Source of the DNA: Rhizobium vallis
GTDB lineage: Bacteria > Pseudomonadota > Alphaproteobacteria > Rhizobiales > Rhizobiaceae
Direction of reading: 5' to 3'
Assembly: GCF_003985155.1 (NCBI RefSeq)
Contig: NZ_ML133687.1
Location: forward strand, 248,001 to 312,000
Length of the DNA: 64,000 nt
Numbering within the stretch: the stretch's first letter is position 1; every line of letters starts with the position of its first letter. This document shows, one piece after another, positions 1 to 7,926 of the stretch. A model generated the notes under the pieces. It worked only from the letters and a program-made list of their open reading frames with translations. It was not told the origin of the DNA and ran no database searches. The position numbers and the translations under genes were made by a program.

Positions 1-516
1 GGTGTGATGTATGGGATGCTGGCGAGAATCTATACGCTCGGCATGCAGTTCGCCGCTTCGATCCTCGCCACGATGGTCGGCTACACCCAGCCGGGTTCTG
101 CCGACGTCATCGAAGACACGCCGGAGACCAGCCTATCGGCCTTTGTCACCTTCGCCGGCATCATGATTCTCTTCATCATGGATTTCCATCATATCGTCTT
201 TCGCGCACTGATCGATTCCTACACGACCATGCCCTTCGGTGGCCTTGTGCAGATGCGCTCGACGCTGATCACCTTCACCGACACGCTGGAACAGACCACC
301 TACATCATGCTGCGGCTGTCGAGCCCCTTCCTGATCTACGGCCTGATCTTCAACGTCTCGATCGGCTTCATCAACAAGCTCGCGCCGCAGATCCCGGTCT
401 ACTTCATCTCCACGCCTTATCTGCTGATGGGCGGGCTCTTCCTGATCTATTTCTCGATTGCCGCGATGGTCAGCCAGTTCGGCCAGGCCTTCGATTCGAT
501 CTATATCGGGCGATGA
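1..516 (+). CDS. fliR: Flagellar export apparatus protein FliR, C-terminal part
   Basis: The gene is cut by the window edge; the reading frame is open from base 1, so the start codon lies upstream. The visible ~171 residues are very hydrophobic with several membrane-spanning stretches. They match the C-terminal half of FliR, an inner-membrane component of the flagellar type III export gate that works with FliP, FliQ and FlhA/FlhB. It is followed after seven bases by a chain of four small, closely spaced genes, which fits the end of a long rhizobial flagellar operon. Assignment rests on the membrane pattern and overall resemblance; the context agrees. Confidence 0.85.
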   Translation, partial: GVMYGMLARIYTLGMQFAASILATMVGYTQPGSADVIEDTPETSLSAFVTFAGIMILFIMDFHHIVFRALIDSYTTMPFGGLVQMRSTLITFTDTLEQTTYIMLRLSSPFLIYGLIFNVSIGFINKLAPQIPVYFISTPYLLMGGLFLIYFSIAAMVSQFGQAFDSIYIGR

Positions 517-523
517 GGCTGAT

Positions 524-937
524 ATGGTCGACAAGAACCGCTCCCAGAAGCTCAAGCGTCTCATGTCGGTGCAGCGGCATATCGAGAGGATGGCCGAGAA
601 CGATCTGGCCGAAACCAGCCGGCAGCGCGTCGAGGTCAATGCGGCGATGGACGACGTCATCACCGCACTCGGCTCGATGGACCCCGTTCACCATGCCTTT
701 TCTCAGAATTACGCCGATCGATTCGGCCGGCTCACCATCAAGGACCAGCAGCTGACCGGCATGCAGCAGGTTCACGAGATGCGGTTGATGCGCGAGCGCG
801 CCAAGGCCGATCGCCTGGAAGAAGGCATGAAAGAGGCCCTTGAGGCCGAGCGTCGCGAGATCGACGACAATGCCGTCTACGATGTAATCGATCAGCAATT
901 CGCAACGCCAGCCTCCAGCAAGCTTCAAAAACCATAG
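524..937 (+). CDS. Small helical protein of the flagellar operon
   Basis: A 137-residue charged protein, predicted almost entirely helical, with heptad-like Glu/Arg/Met-rich stretches and no signal peptide or membrane segment. I chose the ATG seven bases after the fliR stop rather than the longer reading frame that overlaps fliR. Size, helicity and place in the operon resemble soluble export-associated proteins of the FliJ type. I do not recognise a specific family motif, so the FliJ-like role is inference from context only. It is co-oriented with the rod-binding protein gene downstream, 31 bases away. Confidence 0.7.
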   Translation: MVDKNRSQKLKRLMSVQRHIERMAENDLAETSRQRVEVNAAMDDVITALGSMDPVHHAFSQNYADRFGRLTIKDQQLTGMQQVHEMRLMRERAKADRLEEGMKEALEAERREIDDNAVYDVIDQQFATPASSKLQKP

Positions 938-968
938 TCGCTACGATCTTAAATTAGAGGATTGTAAC

Positions 969-1532
969 GTGGCTATTTCGCCCCCCAGTGATCTGGTCCT
1001 GGACGTTGTCAAAGCTGCCGACCCCATGGAGGTTCAGGCAGCTCAGGAAAAATTGAAGGCAAATCGTGCGGCCTTTGCCGCAACGAGCCTCGCCGAGAAT
1101 GGCAAGGGCTTTTCCAATACTGTCGACGTTCTCGATCATGTCGGTCAGAAGAGCGGCCTCTCCAACATCCAGAACCGCACCAAAACCGAGGACGTTCCGG
1201 AAAGCTACCGGAAGTTCGAGGCCATGGTTCTGCAGAATTTCGTCAAGTCCATGCTGCCGAGTGAAAGCGACGACGTCTATGGCAAGGGCGCGACCGGCGA
1301 TATCTGGAAGGGCATGATGGCCGAGCAGCTCGGCAACACCATGGCCAAGGGCGACGGCATCGGCATCGCCAAGCAGATGTACAGCGAGCAGCTGCGCCGG
1401 CAGGAAGGCAAGATCGTCAACGCTTCGACCGATGATCACGACCGCAACACCGCGCTCAGCATGATCGACGACTTCCAGCGCAAGACGTTTGGCACGCCGA
1501 CCGCCGAAGCCAAGACCGCAAGCGACGCATAA
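969..1532 (+). CDS. Rod-binding protein, CheL/FlgJ N-domain type
   Basis: The 187-residue product carries a rod-binding domain at roughly residues 70-150. It is recognisable from the pattern KFEAMVLQNFVKSMLP followed by a Gly/Asp-rich segment and an E-Q-L-G-N-T-M-A-K-G run. In gammaproteobacteria this domain is fused to the FlgJ muramidase; in alphaproteobacteria it stands alone and is often called CheL. It presumably helps rod subunits assemble in the periplasm. The start is a GTG with AGAGG nine bases upstream. No peptidoglycan hydrolase domain is present, as usual for this group. Confidence 0.8.
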   Translation: MAISPPSDLVLDVVKAADPMEVQAAQEKLKANRAAFAATSLAENGKGFSNTVDVLDHVGQKSGLSNIQNRTKTEDVPESYRKFEAMVLQNFVKSMLPSESDDVYGKGATGDIWKGMMAEQLGNTMAKGDGIGIAKQMYSEQLRRQEGKIVNASTDDHDRNTALSMIDDFQRKTFGTPTAEAKTASDA

Positions 1533-1543
1533 CCGAGGGTAAG

Positions 1544-1909
1544 ATGGAAATAGTTTCGAACGAATACAGGATCAAATCCGTTCTCGGACGCCTCGAGATG
1601 ATCATCGACAATGAGAACACCCGGATCGGCAGCGATCCGCAGTTCGATCTCAAGGTCTCCAACGCGCACAAGAGCCGTTGCCTCTACGAGCTGTCGATGC
1701 TGTTTCGCGATACCGATCCGGCCGAGCTTGCCGCTGCCCATCTCGATCAGCTGCACGGCTTGAAGAAGAAGCTGGTTCTCAATGCCCGTCGCGTCGAGGC
1801 CCATCTCGAAGCGGTTCGCGCCGTCGCCGATCTCCTGAAGAATGCGGTTCAGGACGCCGATGCCGACGGCACTTATTCCCAGGAACAATTCGCCTCGCGT
1901 GGAAACTGA
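1544..1909 (+). CDS. Flagellar-cluster protein, possible FlgN-like export chaperone
   Basis: A 121-residue, mainly helical, soluble protein lying 11 bases after the rod-binding protein gene. A GAGGG ribosome site precedes the ATG, and its stop overlaps the next start (TGATG), so the two are probably translationally coupled. The long amphipathic helices and acidic C-terminus resemble FlgN-type chaperones that escort hook-filament junction proteins. No diagnostic motif is visible, so FlgN-like is a suggestion from size, fold and operon position. It is clearly part of the flagellar transcription unit. Confidence 0.65.
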   Translation: MEIVSNEYRIKSVLGRLEMIIDNENTRIGSDPQFDLKVSNAHKSRCLYELSMLFRDTDPAELAAAHLDQLHGLKKKLVLNARRVEAHLEAVRAVADLLKNAVQDADADGTYSQEQFASRGN

Positions 1910-2448
1910 TGATCAAGCTCGTCCTCACCGGTATCTGGGTTTGCGCCATCACTTTGGCATCGGTCTATTTTTCGGTGTACCTGGCGACCGCGCCGGCGCC
2001 TGCGGCAACGGATTCCAAGCAGAACGCGCTCGAGCTGGTGAAGGGTGAAACGATCACGGTGCCGATCATCGGCGACGGTGCGGTCACTGGCTACTTCCTC
2101 GGCCGCGTTTCCTTCATGATGAACAAGGACATGCTGAAAGGCGTGACGCTGCCGCTGACCGAAATGACGACGGACGAGCTTTTCAGTCTGCTCGTCGGCA
2201 ACAAGATGGTCGATATCGCCCACATCAAATCCTTCGATCCGAAGGCCTTTCGCGAAGAGGTCAAGAAGGGCATGAACGAGCGTCTCGGTGGCGAATACGT
2301 CGCCGAAGTAATGCTGGAGCAGCTCGACTATCTCTCCAAGGAAGACGTCAAGGAAAACTCCTCCGGTAAGCCGACGAAGATGGGCACACCGGTCAAGATC
2401 GTCGAGACCGCGCCAGCCGGCGAGGCGCCGGCGCCAGCCGCTCACTAA
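1909..2448 (+). CDS. Membrane-anchored protein ending the flagellar operon
   Basis: 179 residues with one N-terminal hydrophobic segment (about residues 3-26) that could be an uncleaved signal anchor. The remainder is hydrophilic and probably periplasmic, with an Ala/Pro-rich C-terminal tail. The start ATG overlaps the upstream stop codon. The longer reading frame beginning ~230 bases earlier is out of frame with, and overlaps, the previous gene, so I rejected it. Similar proteins sit at this place in rhizobial flagellar clusters. Function unknown; a strong hairpin downstream marks the end of the unit. Confidence 0.7.
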   Translation: MIKLVLTGIWVCAITLASVYFSVYLATAPAPAATDSKQNALELVKGETITVPIIGDGAVTGYFLGRVSFMMNKDMLKGVTLPLTEMTTDELFSLLVGNKMVDIAHIKSFDPKAFREEVKKGMNERLGGEYVAEVMLEQLDYLSKEDVKENSSGKPTKMGTPVKIVETAPAGEAPAPAAH

Positions 2449-2522
2449 AGCGTGCCGTCATCTTTCAGTCTCGCTTGTCACGCCTGTGCGCAACCTGCTC
2501 CAGGCGATATCGAATCATTCGC

Positions 2523-2552
2523 GACAGACGGCGCCCGAGGGCGCCGTTTGTC
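2523..2552 (+). terminator. Terminator-like hairpin ending the flagellar operon
   Basis: A 14-base-pair stem (GACAGACGGCGCCC against GGGCGCCGTTTGTC, one G-T wobble) closes a two-base GA loop. The T-rich part lies inside the descending arm and no clean T tract follows, so it is either a weak intrinsic terminator or an mRNA-stabilising hairpin. The stretch from 2449 to 2792 holds this hairpin, a small GTGGTT/AACCAC inverted repeat at 2563-2578, and presumably the promoter of the next gene. I see no gene there. Confidence 0.6.
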
Positions 2553-2792
2553 GTTGGCGCGTGTGGTTAATAAACCACTTATACGAGCATTGAAATTCAA
2601 GCCATTTTCCTAAGGGTTGTTTGAAACCCGCCTGATATAACCGGCGCCACAGCTTGGCATGCGCTGCCTTCCGGGATCGGAGCGGCGCCGTCCCGGCGGG
2701 ACGCGACCGGTCCTTTCGAGACCTCCGGTGCGGAAATATGGGCTTGTTTTCCGGGATGTCGGGGCATGAAGCACCCACGGCAGGAGGTTGGA

Positions 2793-3638
2793 ATGAATCT
2801 GATTGCGAACTTCGCGGTGCTCGCATCGCGGCGGACGATCTTCGATCTGCCGGTCTGTGATCTCGGCTGGGACGACGCCCTCGTTTTCATCAACGAGCTG
2901 GCCTCCATTCCTGTCGGTCAGACCGTGGTTTGCTTCGTCAACGCCCACAATATGCTGACGGCGCTGCACGACGATGAATATTACCGGATCATGTCGCACA
3001 ATCTGGTGCTGCCGGATGGCATTGGTCTCAACATCGCATCGCAGATCGCCCATGGCGCGCCGTTTCCCGCCAACCTGAACGGCACCGATTTCGTGCCTGC
3101 CTTCCTGACCTTCATGGAAGCTCCGCGCCGCATCGGCCTTATCGGCGGCAAGCGCGAGATCGTCGAGGCGGCTGCGGAAAATTTCCGCAAGCATGCGCCC
3201 TGGCACGAATTCGTCGTCGTTTCCGACGGCTACTTCGACAAGATCAACTCCGCCCCCGTGGTTGAGGATATCGAGCGTCACAAGCTCGATATCCTGATCG
3301 TCGGCATGGGAACGCCGCTGCAGGAGAAATGGGTCCACGATAACATCCGCGCCGATCACGCGCGCCTGGTGCTGACCGTGGGCGCTCTGTTCGACTTCGT
3401 TTCCGGCGCTGTCCCGCGCGCGCCCAAGACGGTGCGGATGATGCGCATGGAATGGGCCTACCGCATGATGCAGGAGCCGGCGCGCCTCTGGCGCCGTTAT
3501 GTCGTCGGCATCCCGGTCTTCCTTTATCATGTCCTGCGCTACCGCTTCCGCCGGCGCGAGAGGATTCTGAGCTATCCCGAAGAGAGCGCCGGCGCACTGC
3601 AGCAGCCGTCGCGGGCGGATCATAAGAAGGCAAGCTAA
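2793..3638 (+). CDS. WecG/TagA/CpsF-family glycosyltransferase
   Basis: 281 residues matching the WecG/TagA family, which transfers N-acetylmannosamine-type or other sugars onto lipid-linked acceptors during surface polysaccharide synthesis. Visible family features are the N-terminal NAHN motif, LPDGIG with the family Asp-Gly, the NGTDF motif, a Rossmann-like GLIGG segment, and the G-x-G-T-P-L-Q-E-K motif near the middle. I chose the ATG preceded by CAGGAGG at ideal spacing rather than the upstream ATG. The next gene encodes a chain-length-type protein, so the pair probably serves an exopolysaccharide or capsule. The exact sugar cannot be read from sequence. Confidence 0.85.
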   Translation: MNLIANFAVLASRRTIFDLPVCDLGWDDALVFINELASIPVGQTVVCFVNAHNMLTALHDDEYYRIMSHNLVLPDGIGLNIASQIAHGAPFPANLNGTDFVPAFLTFMEAPRRIGLIGGKREIVEAAAENFRKHAPWHEFVVVSDGYFDKINSAPVVEDIERHKLDILIVGMGTPLQEKWVHDNIRADHARLVLTVGALFDFVSGAVPRAPKTVRMMRMEWAYRMMQEPARLWRRYVVGIPVFLYHVLRYRFRRRERILSYPEESAGALQQPSRADHKKAS

Positions 3639-3644
3639 GCTCAA

Positions 3645-3688
3645 AGCATGTCGCGCAAAGGTGTGCCGTGGTTTTGCGACCACGGCAT
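3645..3688 (+). repeat. Dispersed intergenic repeat, copy A
   Basis: Contains CATGTCGCGCAAA followed by GGTTTTGCGA, with an 8-bp hairpin (TGCCGTGG / CCACGGCA, loop TTTTGCGA). The same signature recurs between genes at about 38486, 40586 and 42955 in this window. It lies between the glycosyltransferase and the chain-length gene, so it may act as a transcript-level hairpin. Similar short palindromic intergenic repeats are known in rhizobia (RIME-type elements), but I cannot confirm identity to any named family. Confidence 0.55.
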
Positions 3689-3816
3689 AAGGCGTTGCGG
3701 TTTCTTGCCGACCGCGGTTAACCATTTATTTGCCATGAATATTTAAAGTAGCTTAATCATCCGCATTTCGTGCGGATGATCGAACTCGGCCATCATGTGC
3801 ATGAGATGTGGCGCAA

Positions 3817-5583
3817 ATGTACGATATCAGGGCCAGAAGCAGCTTCCACGATCGCGCAGCCGCAGCGCCGCGCACCCATGACGATTCCTATCGGCCGCCC
3901 CGGCCGAACCGGTCGGACGTCGCGCCGCCGGAGGCCGAATTGCTGCGGGCTATCGGCCGCGCACTGGAAGAGCAGCGCGAAAAGGCGGCACGCACGGCGC
4001 CGCTGGTCGACCGCATCGAAACCATCCTCGGCAATCACCTGCGCGCTGCCAACGACGTCGGCTCTCGTCTTTCGCCGGAGCCCTTGGAGAATGAGGGGCT
4101 GATCGTACCGGCCGACGAGCCAGTGATCGAACCACCGGCCGCAATACATCAGGAACGCGCTGTGCGCCGGCCCGCAGCGCCGCAGCGCAACGCGCGCGGC
4201 ACCGGCCTTGCGGCGATGGTCGCCGCAGCCACGATCCTCGGTGCCGGCTCGCCGGTGTTGATGCCGGCGTCGCCGTCTCTCTACCGCGCGGAGACGACGC
4301 TTGCGGTGAAGACGGATGCCGCAAGTCGGGCGGCCTTCACCCAAGCCGCGGCGAAAGGGCTGCTGTCGGCGCGGGTTGTCGCTTCGACGGTCGCCGCCCT
4401 GAAGCTCGATCACGATGCCGAATTTGCCGGCGCCGGCGCCAATGCGCTGGGCGTCGCGCTCGACCTCCTCTCGGCGACCGGCGCCGCCGCTGATCCCGCT
4501 TCCCGTGCCGAGGCGACACTGAAACATGCCGTCGAGATATTGCCCGATGGCGCCGCCGGCACGATCCTCGTGAGGGTGACGACCGGCGACAGCGGCAAGT
4601 CCACGCGTATTGCCGCAAGGTTGGCCGATGCAGTTTCCGTAGGGGATAGCCCCGCCGGGAGTGCCGAAACCGACGCCGCCTTGCGCAAGACCTATGACGA
4701 CGCCAAAGCCGAGCTTGCCGCCTTCACGGCAAAGAGCGGCGAAGGCAACGTCAAGGTTGCGATCGATCTTCGCCGGCAGGTCGACGGGCTCGATGCCGAT
4801 CTCAAGGAGGCCGATCAGAACATCCTCGCCGCCAAGGCGCAGGCGGACCGGCTGAAGGCCGCAAAACTCGCTGAGGTGCTCGACGGCTCGTTGCCTTCCG
4901 ATATGCTGTCACCGGCGCTGCAGGACTGGCGCGACAAATATGCCGTCGCCAAGACGACGCTTGCGCAGCTTTCCGCCGAACTCGGCCCGCGCCATCCGCG
5001 CCTGCTGCAGCAGCAGGCAGAAGCCGATGGCCTGAAGGAAAATATAGGCAAGGAGCTTGTCCGTCTTGCCCAGGCTGCCAACGCCGCGGCCAAGGCCGCC
5101 GTCGATGCACGCAAGGGCCTGAACGATCGCCGGAACACGCTGATCGCCCAGAGCCGGGATACCGGCGTCGATCTTTCCCGGTTGACCGAACTGCGCGAAA
5201 AGGCGAATGCCGCGCGTTCGCGCCTTGAAGACGCGACGTCCACAGCGGTCGGAGCGGCCGCCGACGGTCGTATCGTTCTCCTGAAGCCGGCGCTGGTAAC
5301 CGCGGTATCGGGAGCAGATGGCCTGACCGGCCGCTCGCTGGCCGGTGCAGCGGCGGGTCTTGCGATAGGCCTTGCCGCGGCTTTCCTGCTACGGCTGTGC
5401 AGGCCTGCCGCCGCGCCCGCAAAAAGGGAAATGCCGCTCTCCCGGGCACAGGCTCCATTGCCGTTAATGCCTGCGCCGGATCCCGCGCCAGTCGGCGAAA
5501 TGGAGGCATTGCGCTCCGAAATCTCCGGCCTGCGCGACCGGCTGCGTGTTCATGCGCTCGAAGCGCGGCAACCGCTGCGCTGA
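3817..5583 (+). CDS. Wzz/GumC-like polysaccharide chain-length protein, no kinase domain
   Basis: About 588 residues. An unusually long hydrophilic N-terminal region (about 130 residues) is followed by a membrane segment (about 130-147), a large Ala-rich, coiled-coil-prone periplasmic region and a second membrane segment near residues 505-525. The G-P-R-H-P-R-L motif near residue 390 is typical of GumC/ExoP-type polysaccharide co-polymerases. The C-terminal tail is short and shows no Walker motifs or tyrosine cluster, so no BY-kinase is fused. A GTG nine bases upstream in frame is an alternative start. Together with the preceding glycosyltransferase it suggests a role in exopolysaccharide length control or export. 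Confidence 0.75.
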   Translation: MYDIRARSSFHDRAAAAPRTHDDSYRPPRPNRSDVAPPEAELLRAIGRALEEQREKAARTAPLVDRIETILGNHLRAANDVGSRLSPEPLENEGLIVPADEPVIEPPAAIHQERAVRRPAAPQRNARGTGLAAMVAAATILGAGSPVLMPASPSLYRAETTLAVKTDAASRAAFTQAAAKGLLSARVVASTVAALKLDHDAEFAGAGANALGVALDLLSATGAAADPASRAEATLKHAVEILPDGAAGTILVRVTTGDSGKSTRIAARLADAVSVGDSPAGSAETDAALRKTYDDAKAELAAFTAKSGEGNVKVAIDLRRQVDGLDADLKEADQNILAAKAQADRLKAAKLAEVLDGSLPSDMLSPALQDWRDKYAVAKTTLAQLSAELGPRHPRLLQQQAEADGLKENIGKELVRLAQAANAAAKAAVDARKGLNDRRNTLIAQSRDTGVDLSRLTELREKANAARSRLEDATSTAVGAAADGRIVLLKPALVTAVSGADGLTGRSLAGAAAGLAIGLAAAFLLRLCRPAAAPAKREMPLSRAQAPLPLMPAPDPAPVGEMEALRSEISGLRDRLRVHALEARQPLR

Positions 5584-5702
5584 GCGAAATTTCCTTGCAA
5601 GTTTGCTATTGCGTTGCCGCTTTCGGACAGGATAGGGCGTTGGTGAGCAATTGACGCTCGCCGACTATCCATAGATTGACGCGAAACAGGGCGGAGAGAC
5701 GC

Positions 5703-6602
5703 GTGACGACAGTAATCGATGGCAAAAACGTAGCCGCATCCGTCATTCAGACGGTAAAGGCTGCAACGGCAGCGCTGGAAAAGACGAGCGGCGTTACCCC
5801 CGGTCTTGCGGTCATCATCGTCGGCGACGATCCGGCAAGCCATGCCTATGTCGGCTCCAAGAGCCGCATGGCCAAGGAGTGCGGCTTCAAATCGGTGCAG
5901 CACACGCTGCCGGTAGACACGAAGCAGGAGGAGCTTGCATCCCTCGTCGCCAGCCTCAACGCCGATCCGTCGATCCACGGCATCCTGGTGCAACTGCCCT
6001 TGCCGAAGCCGCTCGACAGCGAGCCGATCATCCAGTCGATCCTGCCTGAGAAGGATGTCGATGGCTTGAGCACCGTCAATGCCGGCAAGCTAGCCATCGG
6101 CGACCTGAAGACCGGGCTGGTCTCCTGCACCCCGGCCGGCGCCATGGTCTTCGTCCGCCGTACCCATGGCGAGGATCTCTCCGGCCTTAATGCCGTCGTC
6201 ATCGGCCGTTCCAACCTGTTCGGCAAACCGATGGCGCAATTGCTGCTCAATGCCAATGCAACGGTGACGATCGCGCATTCGAGGACCAAGAACCTCGCCG
6301 AGGTCTGCCGCAATGCCGATATCCTGGTGGCCGCGGTCGGCCGGCCGGAGATGGTGAAAGCCGACTGGGTCAAGCCGGGTGCGACGGTGATCGACGTCGG
6401 CATCAACCGTATTCCGGCACCCGAAAGAGGCGAGGGCAAGACCCGGCTCGTCGGCGACGTCGCCTTCGCGGAGGTCTCCAAAGTCGCCAGCACCATCACC
6501 CCGGTTCCGGGCGGCGTCGGGCCGATGACCATTGCCATGCTAATGGCCAACACCGTCATCGCCGCTCATCGCACTGCCGGACAGACCCCACCGCAGTTCT
6601 GA
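5703..6602 (+). CDS. folD: Methylene-THF dehydrogenase / methenyl-THF cyclohydrolase
   Basis: FolD interconverts 5,10-methylene-, 5,10-methenyl- and 10-formyl-tetrahydrofolate in the cytoplasm, feeding purine and formyl-methionine synthesis. The 299-residue length is normal. Visible motifs are the Y-V-G-S-K segment with the catalytic Lys near residue 53, GILVQLPLP, the NADP-binding [18 protein letters not shown] and the C-terminal [11 protein letters not shown] signature. The start is a GTG with GGAGAG upstream; a longer in-frame start exists but lacks a ribosome site. The stop abuts the opposing aglR stop with no base between them. Confidence 0.95.
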   Translation: MTTVIDGKNVAASVIQTVKAATAALEKTSGVTPGLAVIIVGDDPASHAYVGSKSRMAKECGFKSVQHTLPVDTKQEELASLVASLNADPSIHGILVQLPLPKPLDSEPIIQSILPEKDVDGLSTVNAGKLAIGDLKTGLVSCTPAGAMVFVRRTHGEDLSGLNAVVIGRSNLFGKPMAQLLLNANATVTIAHSRTKNLAEVCRNADILVAAVGRPEMVKADWVKPGATVIDVGINRIPAPERGEGKTRLVGDVAFAEVSKVASTITPVPGGVGPMTIAMLMANTVIAAHRTAGQTPPQF

Positions 6603-7631
6603 TTATGACCGCTGCGGGGCGGGGCCGGTCGAGGACCTGACGATCAGCTCTGTCTTCCAGAGCTCCTGGTCGGGGAAGGGGCCGGCCTGTTTCACCGTTC
6701 CGATCAGCCGCTGGGCGATGCGCGCACCTGCCGCCCGCAATGAAGAGCGCGTCGTCGTCAACGGCACGGAGAAGTTTTCCGGCTTCAGCAGCGGCAGCAC
6801 ATCGTCATGCGCAATCAGCGAAATATCTTCGCCGAGCCGCAATCCCGCCTGGTTGACGGCGCGGATCGCGCCAAGCGCCAGCACGGTGCTGGAGCAGAGG
6901 ATCGCTGTCGGCCGCTCGGGCAGCTGCAGGAAGCGTTCCATTGCCAGCAGCCCTTGCTCATCGGTCATGAGCGCGTGGCTCACGCAGTCTTCATCGAGCG
7001 TCAGTCTGCGTTCGGCAAGGGCTGACATGACGCCGTTCCTCCTGCGGATGGCGAAATCGAGATGCATCGGCCCGTTCATCAAGGCAAAGCGCGTGTGGCC
7101 GAGCTGCAGCAATAGCCGCGTCGCATCGTAAAACGCCCCTTCGTTGTCGATGTCGAGAAAGGGATAGTCCGGCTCCGATCCGAAGGAGCGGCCGTGCACG
7201 ACATAGGGCATGGAGAGCGATTTCAGCATGGCGAGCCGGGGATCGTGGCCACGCATGTAGGCGACGAACAGCGCATCGACATTGCCGCTGATCGCAAGGC
7301 GCCGGAGCGCGGCCACCTCATCGTCGGGATCGGCCGGCATGATGACGAAGTGGAAGTCGTGGCGCACCGCCTCCTCGCCGAGCCCCGCCAGGAATTCGCC
7401 GAAATGCACGTCGGACTGGTGGCCCGGCGCTGTCGGCATGACGAGGCCGATCGAGCCGGCCTTGCCAGTCGCAAGCCGCTGCGCCGCCTTGTTGGGCCGG
7501 TATCCGGTTTCCTTGACAGCCTGAAGCACGCGCTCCCGGGTCGCCTCGTTGACCTCGGGATAGCCGTTGAGCGCCCGGCTCACGGTCGTCTGCGAAAGTC
7601 CCAGCAATTCCGATAGCTGTTTGAGATTCAC
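6603..7631 (-). CDS. aglR: LacI-family regulator of the alpha-glucoside operon
   Basis: 342 residues. The first ~55 form a LacI helix-turn-helix and hinge (LSQTTVSRALNGYPEV, then GYRPNKAAQRLATG). The rest is a periplasmic-binding-protein-like sugar sensor. It is divergent from aglE, the arrangement of AglR in Sinorhizobium, where it represses the agl genes in the absence of alpha-glucosides. The start is GTG. Two palindromes with AAAGCGCTTT cores in the shared intergenic region are likely operators. The stop codon sits directly against folD, so no terminator separates the convergent genes. Confidence 0.9.
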   Translation of the reverse strand: MNLKQLSELLGLSQTTVSRALNGYPEVNEATRERVLQAVKETGYRPNKAAQRLATGKAGSIGLVMPTAPGHQSDVHFGEFLAGLGEEAVRHDFHFVIMPADPDDEVAALRRLAISGNVDALFVAYMRGHDPRLAMLKSLSMPYVVHGRSFGSEPDYPFLDIDNEGAFYDATRLLLQLGHTRFALMNGPMHLDFAIRRRNGVMSALAERRLTLDEDCVSHALMTDEQGLLAMERFLQLPERPTAILCSSTVLALGAIRAVNQAGLRLGEDISLIAHDDVLPLLKPENFSVPLTTTRSSLRAAGARIAQRLIGTVKQAGPFPDQELWKTELIVRSSTGPAPQRS

Positions 7632-7694
7632 CTGCTATGCTTCCTCCCGGCCCGTTCTGGCGCCGTCTTGAAAGATGCAGCCTCCCAGCAGCAC

Positions 7695-7708
7695 CCAAAG
7701 CGCTTTCA
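7695..7708. promoter_or_regulatory. Putative AglR (LacI-type) operator near aglR
   Basis: The sequence has a perfect AAAGCGCTTT core, the CG-centred palindrome typical of LacI-family operators. It lies 65 bases before the aglR start codon. A longer, perfect relative is found ~160 bases away next to aglE, so a repressor could bind both and loop the divergent promoters. Operator identity is inferred from symmetry and position. Confidence 0.55.
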
Positions 7709-7825
7709 ATTATGTATCATTTGACGCGCTTGACTCAAGAAAAATCGCTCCATATTCCCCAATAGGCGTTGCTGAGCTGCGTATTCTGCGTGTTCACGGC
7801 GAGATTTCGTGAAATGACTTGACTC

Positions 7826-7846
7826 CATTCCACCGAAAGTGGAATG
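7826..7846. promoter_or_regulatory. Inverted repeat in the aglR-aglE intergenic region
   Basis: CATTCCAC and GTGGAATG flank a CGAAA spacer, and the symmetry extends into ACTC/GAGT with one extra C. It sits between the two LacI-like operators. It could be the binding site of a second regulator or a hairpin in the aglE leader. No family can be named. Confidence 0.4.
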
Positions 7847-7856
7847 AGTGAAGCTG

Positions 7857-7870
7857 TCAAAGCGCTTTGA
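7857..7870. promoter_or_regulatory. Putative AglR operator in front of aglE
   Basis: TCAAAGCGCTTTGA is a perfect 14-base palindrome of the LacI-family type, 57 bases before the aglE start. It shares its core with the site near aglR. Its position between the likely promoter and the ribosome site (GGGAGG at 7913) fits repression of the aglEFGAK operon. Confidence 0.65.
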
Positions 7871-7926
7871 AATTTCCTTTTGAGGGAATTCGGCGTGGGT
7901 TGGGATTGTGATGGGAGGATGATCAC

